Assembly: GCA_963693365.1 (NCBI GenBank)
Contig: CAVNZM010000010.1
Coordinates: forward strand, 4,836,001-4,900,000
From: Amoebidium appalachense
Taxonomy: Eukaryota > Ichthyosporea
Length of the DNA: 64,000 nt
Direction: 5' to 3'
Shown piece after piece: positions 1 through 39,179 of this stretch. The notes under the pieces are model-generated. The model had not been told where the DNA came from, made no database searches, and saw nothing but the letters and a program-made list of their open reading frames with translations. The stretch's first letter is position 1; each line of letters starts with the position of its first letter. The translations under genes and the position numbers were made by a program.

Positions 1-591
1 TGCCGACAACTCATCACAGCTCACCTACATGTCGTTAATATTAAAAAACAGCACATCCCCCCCCCCAGTCTATAGACTCGCAAACGATCAAATCTTCCAA
101 GTCCGGTCCGAGGCTCACGTTGTAAGGAAAGTGAAAACTTGACACGGCATTAAACTTTGCCCGTGTTGTCACGGTGTGAACTTCGTCGGGTGCCACTTTT
201 TTTAATTGTAGCTCGTTTTCTTAATCAAGTGGGCAATGGCGGGATAACGTCGTTTAGCTCCTAAAAGTCTATCGATGTGTGATCAAATAGATAACCCTGC
301 GTAGTACATAAAGCAAAATCCAAAATCCAAGCGTGAAGCATTTAATCGATCACTTGGCTATGTGAACACGGAAAGAGTACCGTTAGTTTCTACGGATACG
401 AGGCGAATCGTTGTGTCTCAACAAGAAATAGCGGGTTCCGCAACATATGTGCTTGTGTCTGTTTGTATGTCCCGTGTCATCATCCTTGCAGTGGGATACG
501 GGTTGAGGGAGGTCGTGTGTGCATGTGTGTTCGTGTGGGTGTGTTTGTGTGTGCACGTGGGAGAAAGGGGAGTGGGGGTGTCCTGCCACGT

Positions 592-639
<48 letters not shown>

Positions 640-1374
640 GGGGAGGGAGGATGTATTTCTATTTGGGCATACCAACTTCTCAGATGTGTCGGCATACCAA
701 CTTCTGATCATGATGTATGTGTTTGAGTAGTAAACGTCACCAATTAGTAGTACTGTGATCGCGCTGTCATCTGTCCGGGGGTGACCGATATTCTTAGAGG
801 GGCCCGGGGTGGCAGACATAAGATAATCGATTTGATAAATTGCAAACTGATATTTTATATTTTTTTAAGACGGGAGGAGGCTCAGGGAGGGAGGTAAAGT
901 TGGGTACAGAGTTGCTTACTGACTTCATGGCATGTGCTGCACGATTGGGAGTCACGATTGAAACATGTACAAAGTAATGTGCTTATCAGTTTTCCACTTT
1001 AATCAAACTTTTACCTGTTAAATCCGTGATGCTGCATGGCTCGTCAGAGTTTTCCTGTCCTCCCTCCCCCCCCCCCCCCCCCCCCCCCCCCCCGGGCCCA
1101 CCCTCCGCCCCCACAATCCTTCACATTCACCCCTCCCGCCCCCGTGCCCCCGGGACGAAGGTAGTGCAAACGTGCCCCCCCCCCTCCCCCCCCCCCCCCC
1201 CCCCTCCCCCCCCCCCCCCCTCCCCCCCTCCCCCCCCCCCCCCCCCCCCCCGCCCCCTTCTTCTCCCCACTTCCTCCCCTTTCTCTACATACATACCATG
1301 CAAATTATGCCACACATCTACAAATTCGTGTGAATGTATCTCTGAACTCTCAGAAGGGATGCCATTAATGGGTT

Positions 1375-1716
<342 letters not shown>

Positions 1717-1916
1717 AAACTCAGTGCATATCGATAGGTATACATCCCCTTATCGAATTAAATCACGAAACCATCCCGTTATTTCATATCACTGCAACAC
1801 CCTTCCACATATAATTGCATTTCATTTATTTCTCTCCTTCAATCCTAAAGTTTTCAAAGAGTAATTGAATATTTAAAATTAACATCTGCGTCCCATCCAG
1901 AAAAACCTACCATCCC

Positions 1917-2250
1917 TCGTCGGACTCCATTCATTCAATTAACGACAGTCTTGGGCCCTTTTTAAGCAAATAACCTGCATGGTTCATAGATTCTATAATC
2001 ACCTCCAAGTCTGCGCGGATGTCCATTCATTCAATCAACCACAGTCCAGCTGTCCACACCCTTTGCCCCCTTTTAAGCAAATAACCCGATTGGTTTATAG
2101 AATCTATAATCACCTCCAAGTCTGCGCGGATGTCCATTCATTTAATCAACCACAGTCCAGACCCTTGGCCCCCTTTTAAGCAAATAACCCGATTGGTTCA
2201 TGGAATCTATAATCACCTCCAAGTCTGTGCGGATATTCACCGACCCAGCA
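1917..2250. repeat. Tandem repeat, ~105 bp unit, about 3 copies
   Basis: The segment AAGCAAATAACC followed by ATCTATAATCACCTCCAAG and CATTCATTCAATCAACCACAG recurs with starts near 1964, 2075 and 2178, spacings of about 111 and 103 bp. The copies differ by point changes and small indels. It is unrelated to the GT and C tracts around it and lies downstream of MCM8. Confidence 0.85.
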
Positions 2251-2390
2251 CACTGTCTCAACCTGTCCATAGTGAAAAGCATGTTTCCCGAACTTCGTGC
2301 CTCCTCCCGTAGATATTGAACGAATCTGCACGAAAGATAAACAAGTCAGTAAAATGGTGTGTTCCAGCCTGGGATTGTGTGCTGATATTA

Positions 2391-2438
<48 letters not shown>

Positions 2439-2446
2439 TTCATCTC

Positions 2447-2480
<34 letters not shown>

Positions 2481-2747
2481 TTCATCTCTCTCCCCCCCCA
2501 TTCCCCCCCCCCTCCCCCTCCCCCCAATCCGCCTCCCCCTTCCTCCCCATTTTTATAGGTATCTCCCATTTCTCCTTCCCCCCCCCCCCCCCCCCCTCTT
2601 AACCTCCTTCTCCTACCCCCCTCCCCCCCCCCCCCCCCCCCCCCCCCCCCTCAAATGAACTCACCCCGAGCGGTGCAACAAATAAAAAGCATCTCCGATA
2701 AAAGTTTAACCCAGCGTGATGCGGCAGCTGGGAGGATTAGCCAATTT

Positions 2748-2913
2748 TTAAAGTATTGTTCTTCCTTTCTTCAAATATTCTTCTTCTTCTTCCTCCTCCT
2801 CCCTTTTCCTCTTCTCCTTTTTTTTTTTTTTTTTTGCGCGCGCGCGTGTGTGTGTGTGTGTGTGTGTGTGTGGGAGGGCGGGCGGGCGGGCGGGGGAGGG
2901 GGGTGAGACTCGC
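2748..2913 (-). other. Possible repeat-encoded C-terminal tail of MCM8
   Basis: If the last recognised MCM8 exon (2914-3020) is not spliced, its reading frame stays open through the flanking repeats to a TAA at 2748-2750. The tail would be Pro/Ala-rich, then His-Thr repeats, then a Lys/Arg block, then a run of Glu, ending YLKKGRTIL. The final residues loosely resemble the LLKKG-type ending of animal MCM8, but the winged-helix residues normally before it are missing. The exon could instead be spliced at a GC donor (AG|GCGAGT at 2913-2912) or a GT donor at 2909-2908. Whether this tail is translated is undecided. Confidence 0.3.
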
Positions 2914-19795
<16,882 letters not shown>

Positions 19796-20612
19796 CTTCA
19801 CAAAAAAAAAGGAAAATAAAAGAACAAAGGAGAGTGAGTAACTAAGAAGTGAGAGAACGGGAAAGGGAGAGGGGGGGGGGGGGGAGGGGGGGAGGAGGAG
19901 GGGACGGGGAGGGTTTGAATTTGTTGGCGACTGCTCCGAGCCTTCACTGCTCTCGGTTCCTACATTGTGGTATGCAGCTTTACACCTTTATATCTTTCGT
20001 TCTCAGTTGTACGAAAAACTTGGATTGGCAAAATGGCAAATTTACACCCATTTTGTGAGCCCACACCGGGAACCTTTATTGATTCGTTAAGGGGCGGATT
20101 GATTGTTTGGTAGGGTTTGGTTGTGTGCTTGTACACGCCCGGGGGGGGGGGGGGGGGGGGGTTGTTGTGCTTGTACACGCCCCCGGGGGGGGGGGGGGGG
20201 GGGGGGGGAGACAAGGATAAGCCGAAGAAGGGATGAATTTGGCTTGTTAAATAGAATGCAGACAGGAGAGGAGGCAAGGCAGTCTTTTCATGAGATGCTG
20301 AAAGGGTTTGTGCTCAAAGAGGGGATTCTGGAAGCAGTTTTTGAAAGAACCCCCAGCGAGTTAGGGGGAGGAAAACGGGAAGCGCTTCGAGAGGAAGGAG
20401 TGGAGTGGTGGTAGGATGGGGGTGGATAAGGGGAGGAGATAAACGTTGTGGAGTTCAAGACGAACGTACTGATGATGGATGTGGTGAGTGTGTGGGTGGG
20501 TGGATGGGTGGGTGGGTGGGTGGGTGGGTGGGGGATGGGGGTGGGGTGTGTGTGGGTGGGTGGGTGGGTGGATGTTGAATGGGTGGATGAGTTTGTTTGT
20601 GTATGTGCGTGC

Positions 20613-20663
<51 letters not shown>

Positions 20664-20908
20664 GTTTGCGCGGGTGTGTGCGTGCGTGCGCGTGGGTGTG
20701 TATGCGTGCTTGTGTGTTTCTATGCGTATGTGCGTTTATGTATGTGTGTAAAGCGCCACGCACGCACGCGTGTGTGTGTGTCAGAGTGTTGTCCTGTCTG
20801 TGTGATTCCAGTGTTTGTGTGAGCGTTGGTTGAGGAGCGGGGAGGAAAGTGGGTGGGAGGGTGGGTGCGGGGAAGGTAGGGTTATTGAGAAACAGTGATC
20901 AAACATAC

Positions 20909-20974
20909 CTGCCAGAGCCCCCTTCCTCGGCCTCCGCCTCTTCCCCTCCCTCGCACGGCCTCCTGGGTAGCCAT
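20909..20974 (-). CDS. Putative first coding exon of MCM8 (RG-rich)
   Basis: An ATG at 20974-20972 opens 22 codons, beginning MATQEAVRGRGRGGG and ending LWQ, before a good donor CAG|GTATGT. RG-rich N-termini are typical of MCM8, and the next recognised exon (19795-19650) also begins RG/GG-rich before GWKYYF, so this is probably exon 1. However, it ends in phase 0, whereas the next exon needs two bases carried over. A G run of four instead of five at 20922-20918 would make the junction read RGRGSGRGRGGGGF without a break. Either the run is miscounted in the assembly or another first exon is used. Confidence 0.45.
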
Positions 20975-21302
20975 GTTGTCCCAAACCCCTTTCTGGACCT
21001 ATGAGTAGGCTATGATAGATCAATACTCAACTGCCTAGATTTTAGAAGCATTTCATGAACATCCATACCTGGAATTGGTTTCTAGAGATTAGCAGCCTTT
21101 GATAACACGCCATACGCCCCATCCCCCCAACCCCATTCCTCGGTTTGAGTCTGGGGCCTTAATTTCACTAACAACCTCACGAATTATCGAGTTCTGACTT
21201 TTCTGAGCTTTATGTTGCTTGGAGCTCTGGCACGTACTGACTGTGCCCTCTATTGAAAAATAAGAGCTACCTCAGAAGGTAGCAGCTTAGGGCGATGAAC
21301 GA

Positions 21303-21347
21303 TCCGGGAAGTTTTCCCGCCAAAAACCTATTTGTCGGTTTTGATTG
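21303..21347 (-). promoter_or_regulatory. E2F-like and CCAAT motifs upstream of MCM8
   Basis: The sequence CGGGAAGTTTTCCCGCCAAA contains TTTCCCGCC, an E2F/DP consensus, inside a short palindrome (CGGGAA...TTCCCG). ATTGG (an inverted CCAAT) follows about 20 bp away near 21343. The site is about 340 bp upstream of the putative MCM8 ATG in repeat-poor sequence. E2F control of MCM genes is well known in animals and plants; its use here is inferred from motif and position only. Confidence 0.45.
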
Positions 21348-21520
21348 GTCGTCACCAGATCTACTCCTCCCCCCGCCCCCGCCCCCCCCCCCCTCCCCCT
21401 CCCCCAACGGCCATCTTAAACAAACCCCCCCCCCCCCCCCCCCCCCCCCTCACACACACACACACACACAAAAAAAAAGGGGGGGGGGGGGGGGGGGAGG
21501 GGGGGGGGGTTGTGTGGTGT

Positions 21521-21551
<31 letters not shown>

Positions 21552-21992
21552 CTCTTCTCCAATGTTCCCCTCGCCGCCGTCGGAAGACCAAGAATAATAC
21601 CATTATTGTTCTTGCTGTTTTAGTCTAATAGTGCATTTTCCGTGAATACATGGGCGTGCGCTGAGATAATATTTTTATGTAGGCCCAGGATATTGCAGGA
21701 CATATACCGGTACGTATACGTACCAGTGGTGGTGTCACAGGTAGTTCATATCGTGAAGACTTCAGAGGTCTAGAGCAATAGGGGTTGACACACATCACCC
21801 ATACACATTCACACACACGCGCGCGCGCGTGTCACATAAACATGCACATATCCGTGGCACGCCTACAGTGTCAGGCACAAGAATCACGGTAGGTTTAAAA
21901 CCACCCATGCTCAAACGTGCACGCACGCATGCAAGGTACAGGGACCACTGTCTGACTTATCTCCACGCGCCCATGCACGCACCGTGCACAGC

Positions 21993-22021
<29 letters not shown>

Positions 22022-22025
<4 letters not shown>

Positions 22026-22058
22026 ACACAAATTGCAACTTTACGCACATGCAGTATA

Positions 22059-22094
<36 letters not shown>

Positions 22095-22344
22095 ACACAC
22101 ACACATGTACACACACATGTACACACACGCACGCACGCACTTAAGGAGATAGGAAAGAGTTTAAAAAGTGAATGCTCTTTTATTAGAATAGAGATAGTAA
22201 TGATGCTACGAAATGAAAGCTTGCTAACTTAAGTTAGGTAATTGAATGTAAGTCCATAAGAAATATTATCTCTTTATGATTGCGTGAGCCGTATGTGATT
22301 AAAGTCGCTTGTACGCACGCACGCACGCACGCACGCACGCAAAG

Positions 22345-22375
<31 letters not shown>

Positions 22376-22412
22376 TTGCAACTTTACGCACATGCAGTAT
22401 TATACCACATAC
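22022..22412. repeat. Direct repeat ~345 bp apart within CA tracts
   Basis: The words CAAATTGCAACTTTACGCAC and ATGCAGTAT...ACCACA occur at about 22029-22062 and again at about 22373-22408, each flanked by CA repeats. The 280 bp between them is unique and AT-richer. It may be a duplication mediated by the CA tracts. Confidence 0.75.
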
Positions 22413-22459
22413 ACAGACACACACACACGCGTGCGCGCGCGCACGCAAGGACACACACA

Positions 22460-22511
<52 letters not shown>

Positions 22512-22932
22512 GTCACGCACACACGTCGTATCACACATCCGCAAACATACCCTCATGGAGACGCGTGCACACACATGCAAGCACAAAAGGGTGCATAGGT
22601 GCGCACTGTGACACGTGCCATACTCACATTTGAACCCAATCACTCTTTAGCAGCTTGTTACTTGAGGCGCAAACACGTACTCTGTTTCTTTTCGCTAATA
22701 TGGGAAACCAAGTAATGCCTTTTCTTTTTTTTGTAAGCTTCATTAACTTAACTTGAAATACATCTGCCTTTAGCTTTTATTTTTTTAATGCAGCACCGGA
22801 AGTGACCGGGCCTCTGCCATCGCCTCCCCCCCCCCCCTCCCCCCCCCCCCTCCACCACCACCACCACCACCACCATCCACCCAACCACCCACGCAGCCCC
22901 CCCCCCCACCACCAACACCACTACCGCGCGCG

Positions 22933-23021
<89 letters not shown>

Positions 23022-23112
23022 CAAATTACAGCCTTGGTGGACTATTCACCCAACCTTGACCATATTCTTTATTCGACGAGGTGTTCAAGTAATAGTGAAC
23101 CACCCCTGTGAC

Positions 23113-23173
23113 TGAGCATTTTGACACAACCAATGAAACCGGCCAGACAGCTGGGCGGTATCAAAATGCTCAG
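23113..23173. repeat. 13-bp perfect inverted repeat
   Basis: CTGAGCATTTTGA (23113-23125) and TCAAAATGCTCAG (23161-23173) are exact reverse complements separated by 35 bp that include CCAAT. It could be a short cruciform/hairpin or a palindromic insertion footprint. Immediately after it, the word GTCGGGATTTAAAATGATGC is duplicated with a 34-bp period (about 23183-23250). Confidence 0.8.
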
Positions 23174-23278
23174 CCAGAAGAACGTCGGGATTTAAAATGA
23201 TGCTATGTTCAATTTCGTCGGGATTTAAAATGATGCTATGTTCTATTTCGTTGCCAGTGCATGCGACTACCTATTTTT

Positions 23279-23316
<38 letters not shown>

Positions 23317-23387
23317 CGTGTGTGCGTGCGCACGTATGTGTGTATGTATGTGCCTTTGTGTCTCTCTCTCTGTGTCGTGTGTGTGTG

Positions 23388-23418
<31 letters not shown>

Positions 23419-23499
23419 TTGTGTGTGTGTGTGCTCGTGTGTGTGTGCGCGCGCGTATGCATGTGTGTGTGCGTCACGGTGTGTGTCTCTGTCTCTGTG

Positions 23500-23547
<48 letters not shown>

Positions 23548-23642
23548 ATTGAAGAATCATTATTGTCCTTTATTTTTTGGTTTTTTTTCCCCCTTACTTT
23601 TCTTTCTTTTTTCCCCTTTTTTTTTTGTGTGTGTGTGTACGT

Positions 23643-23682
<40 letters not shown>

Positions 23683-23897
23683 TTTGCTATAAACTTTCCT
23701 GTAGTTTGTTCGGAAGTCTCATAGGTGCGGTGCATAAAAGAGTCCAAATGGAAAATTGTTCCAAAATACTATCACGAGCACGAGCACATGTGTTGGTTTT
23801 TAGCATAGGAGCCCAATAATAATAATTATACTCACCGGCCGGGTCCTCCTCCCCTCCTCTGGTGGCACCACAGTGTCCCTGCACACACACACACACA

Positions 23898-24035
<138 letters not shown>

Positions 24036-24357
24036 GACCCCCCCCCCCCCCCCCCCCCCCTTCCCCCTTCTCCAAGCTTGGAGGTTCTGAACCTTCCTCT
24101 CCTTTTTATCTCTCGTTTCCCTTACCGTCACTGGCCCCCCCCACTCCCCCCCACCCCCACCGCCTCCCCCCGTCCACCCCAATTTCTACAGTATACCGTG
24201 GATTCCTTTCTAAGTCCTTGAATATCTCCGTCGCCATTGTCCCTCTGCAGGTCTGCAGATTCCCTTTTCCTCTCTCTCGACCCCGGCCCTCTCTCTTTCT
24301 CTCAAAAAGCCTCTCTCTCTCTCTCTCTCTTTTTCCCTCAAAAAGCATCTCTCTCTC

Positions 24358-24394
<37 letters not shown>

Positions 24395-25504
24395 CTCCCT
24401 TGCAAAGCAATCAGAGTCTTCCCCCCCCCCCCCTCCTCCCCCCCTTTACCCCCGGGCTAGCTAATATAGTCTCTCACTTTCTTTCCCTCCCTCTTGCTCT
24501 CTCTCTTCTCCATCTCTTTCACGGCATTCAGTGGAAGTATCAGACTAGGGAAAAGGGGAACCACACCGAAAACCTCTTTCGGCCACATACAGCTTCGAGT
24601 CTGTTCTCTTTATTGAACTTGAATGACACCCACCTACAGGCAACACCCTCGCAGCTGTAGTGACTGTAACTGTTTCAAAGAAATAGTCGAAAAGCAGTAG
24701 CAAAAAAACACAAATCCACACTGTTAATCACTGCTTTCATGAAACAACAACACTCTTATACCTCTGGTGACTCAGACCCCAACCACCCCCAAACACGAAC
24801 AAAAACACAAACAACTTCCAAATCGGTGACCCAAGTTAACTTCTGTCTTGACAGTCTTAATATGATCTAGTGAGAACCTAATGCCCGCTTAAGCCTCTTC
24901 CTACGTCACATTCAAAACTCGACCCATAACGATTGCACCTAAATTTCCGGACAAACCAAACCATATTTCCCTTAAAAAACTTTTGGTAGAACTGCTTCTA
25001 CCATTAGAGAGAGGAGGGAAAACACGGTTTCTGTCTGCAAATCTGGTGCGTGTGTGGAGTTTTTAGTGTTCATCAAATTCCGCGCAATACAAGTCTTATA
25101 GTCTGTGTGACGTGTTGTTGGCCTCTCAATCCAAGTCTTCACTTCATCATTCATTGCCCTTTGATGGTTCTTAGTTTGTGTATCCCCCCCCCCCCCTCCC
25201 CCCCCCCCCCCCCACCCCCTCCCCTCCTCACCTACTAGTACACACACATGTGCACACACACACACACACGTACACCCAATACACACACGTACACAGGAGG
25301 CACTGTGGCATCTGTACAGCACAAGTTTCACCATGTAAAACCTACAAGTAGTGCCCACACAAAGTTCCAAACTACTGCATTGAGGTACCGACCAAGCACC
25401 CAATCTAAACAAGCAAAACCCACACAGTGACGACACCTTGAACCCCACAATCAGCAATCCCAGAATCAAGCCCATTGTTGTGTGCGTGTGCGCGCATGTG
25501 TGTG

Positions 25505-25545
<41 letters not shown>

Positions 25546-25644
25546 CGCGCGTGTGTGCGTGCGTGTGTACATGTGTCCGTGCACTCTTATGATTGCATTT
25601 GTGTTTTGTTCCCTCAGTAACCAATGTCAAAAATCCGTTCTATG

Positions 25645-34924
<9,280 letters not shown>

Positions 34925-36009
34925 ATCCTAAAAAGAGGGGGTTCTTGGTTAGTAACACAAAAAGGTTAAAGCCGTACGGCGTCCGGTCGAGTCTCCCGAC
35001 TCGGCATGATGATCGGATTCCAAGGTTTAACAGGAAAGTGGTGCGAACTCAAGCATCACCAACCCGTAACTAGATGTTTAAAGTTCATTTTTGTTGCATC
35101 TTAGAAACTTCCAGCTGCAGGTCCTGAGGTAAATTTATTGATGACCGTCCTGCCCACAGTGACTGCATTGCCGGCCGAAGTACTTTAAGTTAACCTGATG
35201 CTTCCAAGAGCATAATGATACACAGTTGAAGTAGCCATGCTGCATGCTCTCGATGTTTATCATAAGCTTTACAAGCACACACTGTCATACCTTAAGCTAT
35301 TTCCACTCGTGTTATACAAGATGTTGCCTACGGTGCAGGTGCCCCTTTGAACGGCTCAACACATTGGACTTGCAAAAGCTAAATATTAGTTTCAAACTTG
35401 GAACGTCGTTACGCCGATGATGCCTTCAATGTGAATTTCTCAACCAACTGAAAATATCAGTCTCGAAGCTGTGATTATTGGCTCTAGTTCAGAATGTGTA
35501 TTTGCACCAATATGTGTAATATCTTAATACAAGGGGCCTACTTTACCTCTCCTATAACTTGGCAACAAAAAGTACCCTCCCAAGCCGGTTAATAAACGGT
35601 GACAGCGGTGCCCGGCATAAGTGCCTCAGTGTAACCGTTACCGACGCCCTTCCAAAAAAAATTTTCTTACTTGCAATTCTTCACGCAGCCAGGATATTGG
35701 CGGGATAGTCGTCTTGGAGCCCGGTTTTCAAGGACGGCCGTCGGAAAGTATTGTACATAGACATTAGGTCGAGAAAAATTAGCATAACTTAATCACTAAC
35801 ATAAAATATTTTGATTGTTTTACTTCATAGTTTAATATAGAGTAAAAGTTTAAAAGACTCTAAATTCTATCCGCTTGTTGAAACCTTTGGGAATAGGGAC
35901 TTCACTTACAAAGCGGCTAGATATTCCGCAATCTGAAGTATGATAAAAAGTATTAAAGATAGTTTTACCATCTTGTACCGGCCGCCCGGTGACGTCCGCC
36001 ACTCTCTGA

Positions 36010-36046
36010 CCAATCGAAAACACCTCAAGAAGTATTCTCCGATTGG
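36010..36046. promoter_or_regulatory. Pair of opposed CCAAT boxes
   Basis: CCAAT at 36010-36014 and its inverse ATTGG at 36042-36046, about 30 bp apart, in GC-richer sequence about 1.1 kb upstream of the RBMS-like start codon. Paired NF-Y sites mark many proximal promoters, so a transcription start for the RBMS-like gene may be nearby. The evidence is motif only. Confidence 0.3.
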
Positions 36047-38442
36047 CTACTGCCAGGTGGGCAAAAATAATAATAAAATTGTCTTCGATATGGTGTAAGT
36101 ACAGTGTACACTTCGCAACAACCTAAACCTGATGCAGCGATTAAAAATATACAAACTATATCGTATAAGACTTATATTTTTTCTGATTAGTCATCTAGTA
36201 CTCGTATAAATTTCACGGACTTCGAGAGCTGCTGCATGCAAATAACGTTATCCGTCCAGAAGAATCGGGTCGAGCCGGTAGTTAAGTGGTTGCGGTACAG
36301 TACGATGATTGGGTGAAATATCTTGTGACTAGATTAAAATGACCAAATATAATTATACGGTGTCAAACCTAGCCTTTGATTGAAGTTTTATCATGGCTCG
36401 AGATCTGGTAGGCTGTAAGATATCCGGGAGTGATAACAGGTGACAGGTGTACACTGCTGTGGCCCGTGGTTGGATGGCGAAGCCATGGACCAAAAAAATC
36501 ATTGTCGCGACCGATGGGGAAAAATCCATTTACTAAACTTATATAAATGCAGAGAGAAAAAAATTTATCATATATATCTGCCTCAACTTTTTTAAGACAA
36601 GCGCTCTAGGTCTGGCACCAACCGTTGCGCCGACCCGAAAAAGATTGCACATCGATCTCCGAGCCTACAGGGACGAACGGCAATGCGGCATGCATACGCC
36701 GCGTGCGCCGACGCGTGCGTCACGGCAGCAATCTGACACAGAGGTTTTTACAACCGATACGTCTTTAGCAGGAAGCGAGGAAATGCCTTTTTCCCCCCCA
36801 GTAGATATGTAGTTCATCGCTTGTAGGCTGACAGGACAGCAAGGCAGGTTTTTCATTCACATTCTTATGTGTGTGACTCATTTTCTAGAAGGCAGGTCGA
36901 TATTCGTCAACTATTGGCTGTTCAGGAGAAAGTGCCGCCATCCGATGCAGGGTGTAAAATTTGTTTGTGGCTAGTGCCAGTTTGGCAGCCGCATTTTCCA
37001 CCAGCCTGGATGGCCCTAATAGAGCCAACAACCATTTTTCTGATATATTTGGCCCTTTTAGGACCAATTTTCCAGAAATTGATGGGCCTAGCCTCCAAAA
37101 TTTAGGGACAATTTTTGGGGAGGGAGTCCCACTCAGGGGAACGTGACTGCAGCATGTGTGTGGTGTGGCCTGGTGTATTCCTACTGCTGTGAGAGTGTGG
37201 GGGCATCTCCCTTTCGCGGAGTTTCTCGCTTGAGAAGTGGTTTCTTCAACGCCTGGTGGTCCACTGCAACCTATGGTAACTTCTACACGCTGTCTACGCT
37301 TCTACGCGACCTATTGGCGGTGGGCTGCTGCAACTTCTTCAGCTACTTCTGCGCTGCGTGAGTGGAGAGGGCGGCTTCTTGGTCGTCGGAGAGCGAATTC
37401 CAAGTGACTGCCAGTCCTTAGCCTCCAGTCGTATGGCAATGACCGGGTTTGCTTGCATGCATTCTGTAATTGTGTTTTTCTGCGTGTCCTGCCACAACTA
37501 GGCCACCTTATCAGAGAGCTAGATGCAGTTTCTCCGGGTTATCTAGGGGCCGGGCCCGTTAACGTTGGGATTGTTTTTTAGCTCAGATTTGGTCTGCATT
37601 GCTCTTTTAGAGGCTGACTTGCTTGCTGTGCCTCGGTGGGTTTTGAGGGGGGCCTGTTGGAAAGCAGCAGTAATGATGTCTTCTTGCGGAGTGTGGTCTG
37701 GTCAACATCGATGCATATGTCATTGACTAGCCTGGAGCAAACTAGTTTCACGCATACGTCCGTACTCTTAAGGTTTTGCCCGCTGGTGTCCTTTCTCACT
37801 TGTCGCTTTATTTTTAGTTCGTAGCTTTGGCTTTTTCAGTTATATTGGTGGTTATGTAGCCTGTGGCTGCACGTTGCCTTCATCAACGGATCAATAATTA
37901 AAACCGAGTCAAAAGAAAATTTTTCGGACTTTCAGGGACAATTTTCTGGCCTAAACCTTTGGGCCTATGTGAGAAAGAATTGGTGGTACTCGTCGACAGA
38001 CCAACCTTTTGGCTATGTTGAGAACTGGCCTTCCTGAGGCAAATGTTTCCTTTCTTATTGTCCGTGTCCTGCCCGGGCCGCCCATCTCTGCATCACACCT
38101 AATTTCACAGCCTGATTCGAATTCGATGGCACTGACGTGTTGAACTACTGTTGGCCATCGTGCGCGGCCGGACCAGCCTTTGAAATTGTTTTCTTTTAGT
38201 CACTTTGTCAGACTCAATTTGTCAGCAGGTGGTTTGGGGCCACATAATGCCCATGAAAAATACCTCGAGAAGCGCCTATACTTTTTTTTGAAATTATGTT
38301 CGTTGAATTAAAAAAAACATTGCCGTCGAAACTGCTAAGTTCGAGCTTAGGGGTGCCACGTCACAGCGTGCACATGAAACACGCGTACGGTCTCGGAGGA
38401 GGGAAAGTCCAAGATCGTAATTTCACACCCCGGACTCAAGAA

Positions 38443-38468
38443 TTTGGCGGGAAAATGTGGCGGGAAAA
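38443..38468. promoter_or_regulatory. Tandem E2F-like sites
   Basis: TTTGGCGGGAAA (38443-38454) matches the palindromic E2F consensus exactly, and GTGGCGGGAAAA (38457-38468) is a second match 14 bp on. They lie between the end of the CPSF6-like gene and the RBMS-like gene, 3.5 kb from the nearest start codon, so the target is unclear: a distal RBMS promoter with a long 5' intron, or an unrecognised transcript. Confidence 0.4.
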
Positions 38469-38563
38469 CTGGGCCAACTGGCCTCCGACAACTTCCCGAG
38501 AATCGAGTGGCGCATGCCACCTGTAATGTAGGTGCACTGCTACACGGTGCATTCGAAGTTTGC

Positions 38564-38623
<60 letters not shown>

Positions 38624-39179
38624 CTCTCTCTCTCAGGCTCTCTCTGCCCACTGCACCACCACCACCAACCCACACACACACACTCAGTCACACACACCGA
38701 CCCCACAAGTGCGTACACAAGAACACTGCAACACCACCAAAGTGAGGGTCAGTGAACCCTTTTCTGGACGAGCTTGTCAGTAACGAGGGAAAAAGAATAG
38801 AGACGAAAAAACAAGCAATTGAAGCTTTTGGGCCCGGCACACATAATGGTCGTCAAGTCACAAGCTACACTTTGAACACACTCCCGTAGCACACCGTGTA
38901 CGGACCTACATTGGAATTGATTTTTTGGTTTCACCACAATTATTCTCGAACACACCTCAACAGTTATCAGAAGAAAGTCTTTATGTGTGACATGGAAACT
39001 GAACTGCACAGTGGGGATCAAGTCCAAAAACTGAATTTTGAGAGTTTTTTTTTTTCTTCATGGCATCTGCCCCAGATTTACTAGTTAAACATCACGATGT
39101 GTCTAAATCTCTCGAGACTCTTGAGTCATGGTGAGCTGGTCTATGATGCATGATAACCGTGAGATTGTTAGCACTAGAC

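Noticed and set aside
36268-36345. tRNA-like words (GGTAGTTAAGTGG) in the spacer
   Set aside because: An A-box-like word only; there is no B box, acceptor stem or anticodon arm downstream.
37143-37361. A 72-codon plus-strand open frame in the repeat-poor spacer
   Set aside because: Cys/Phe/Tyr-rich, no recognisable domain, no splice context and no supporting neighbour, so it looks like chance.
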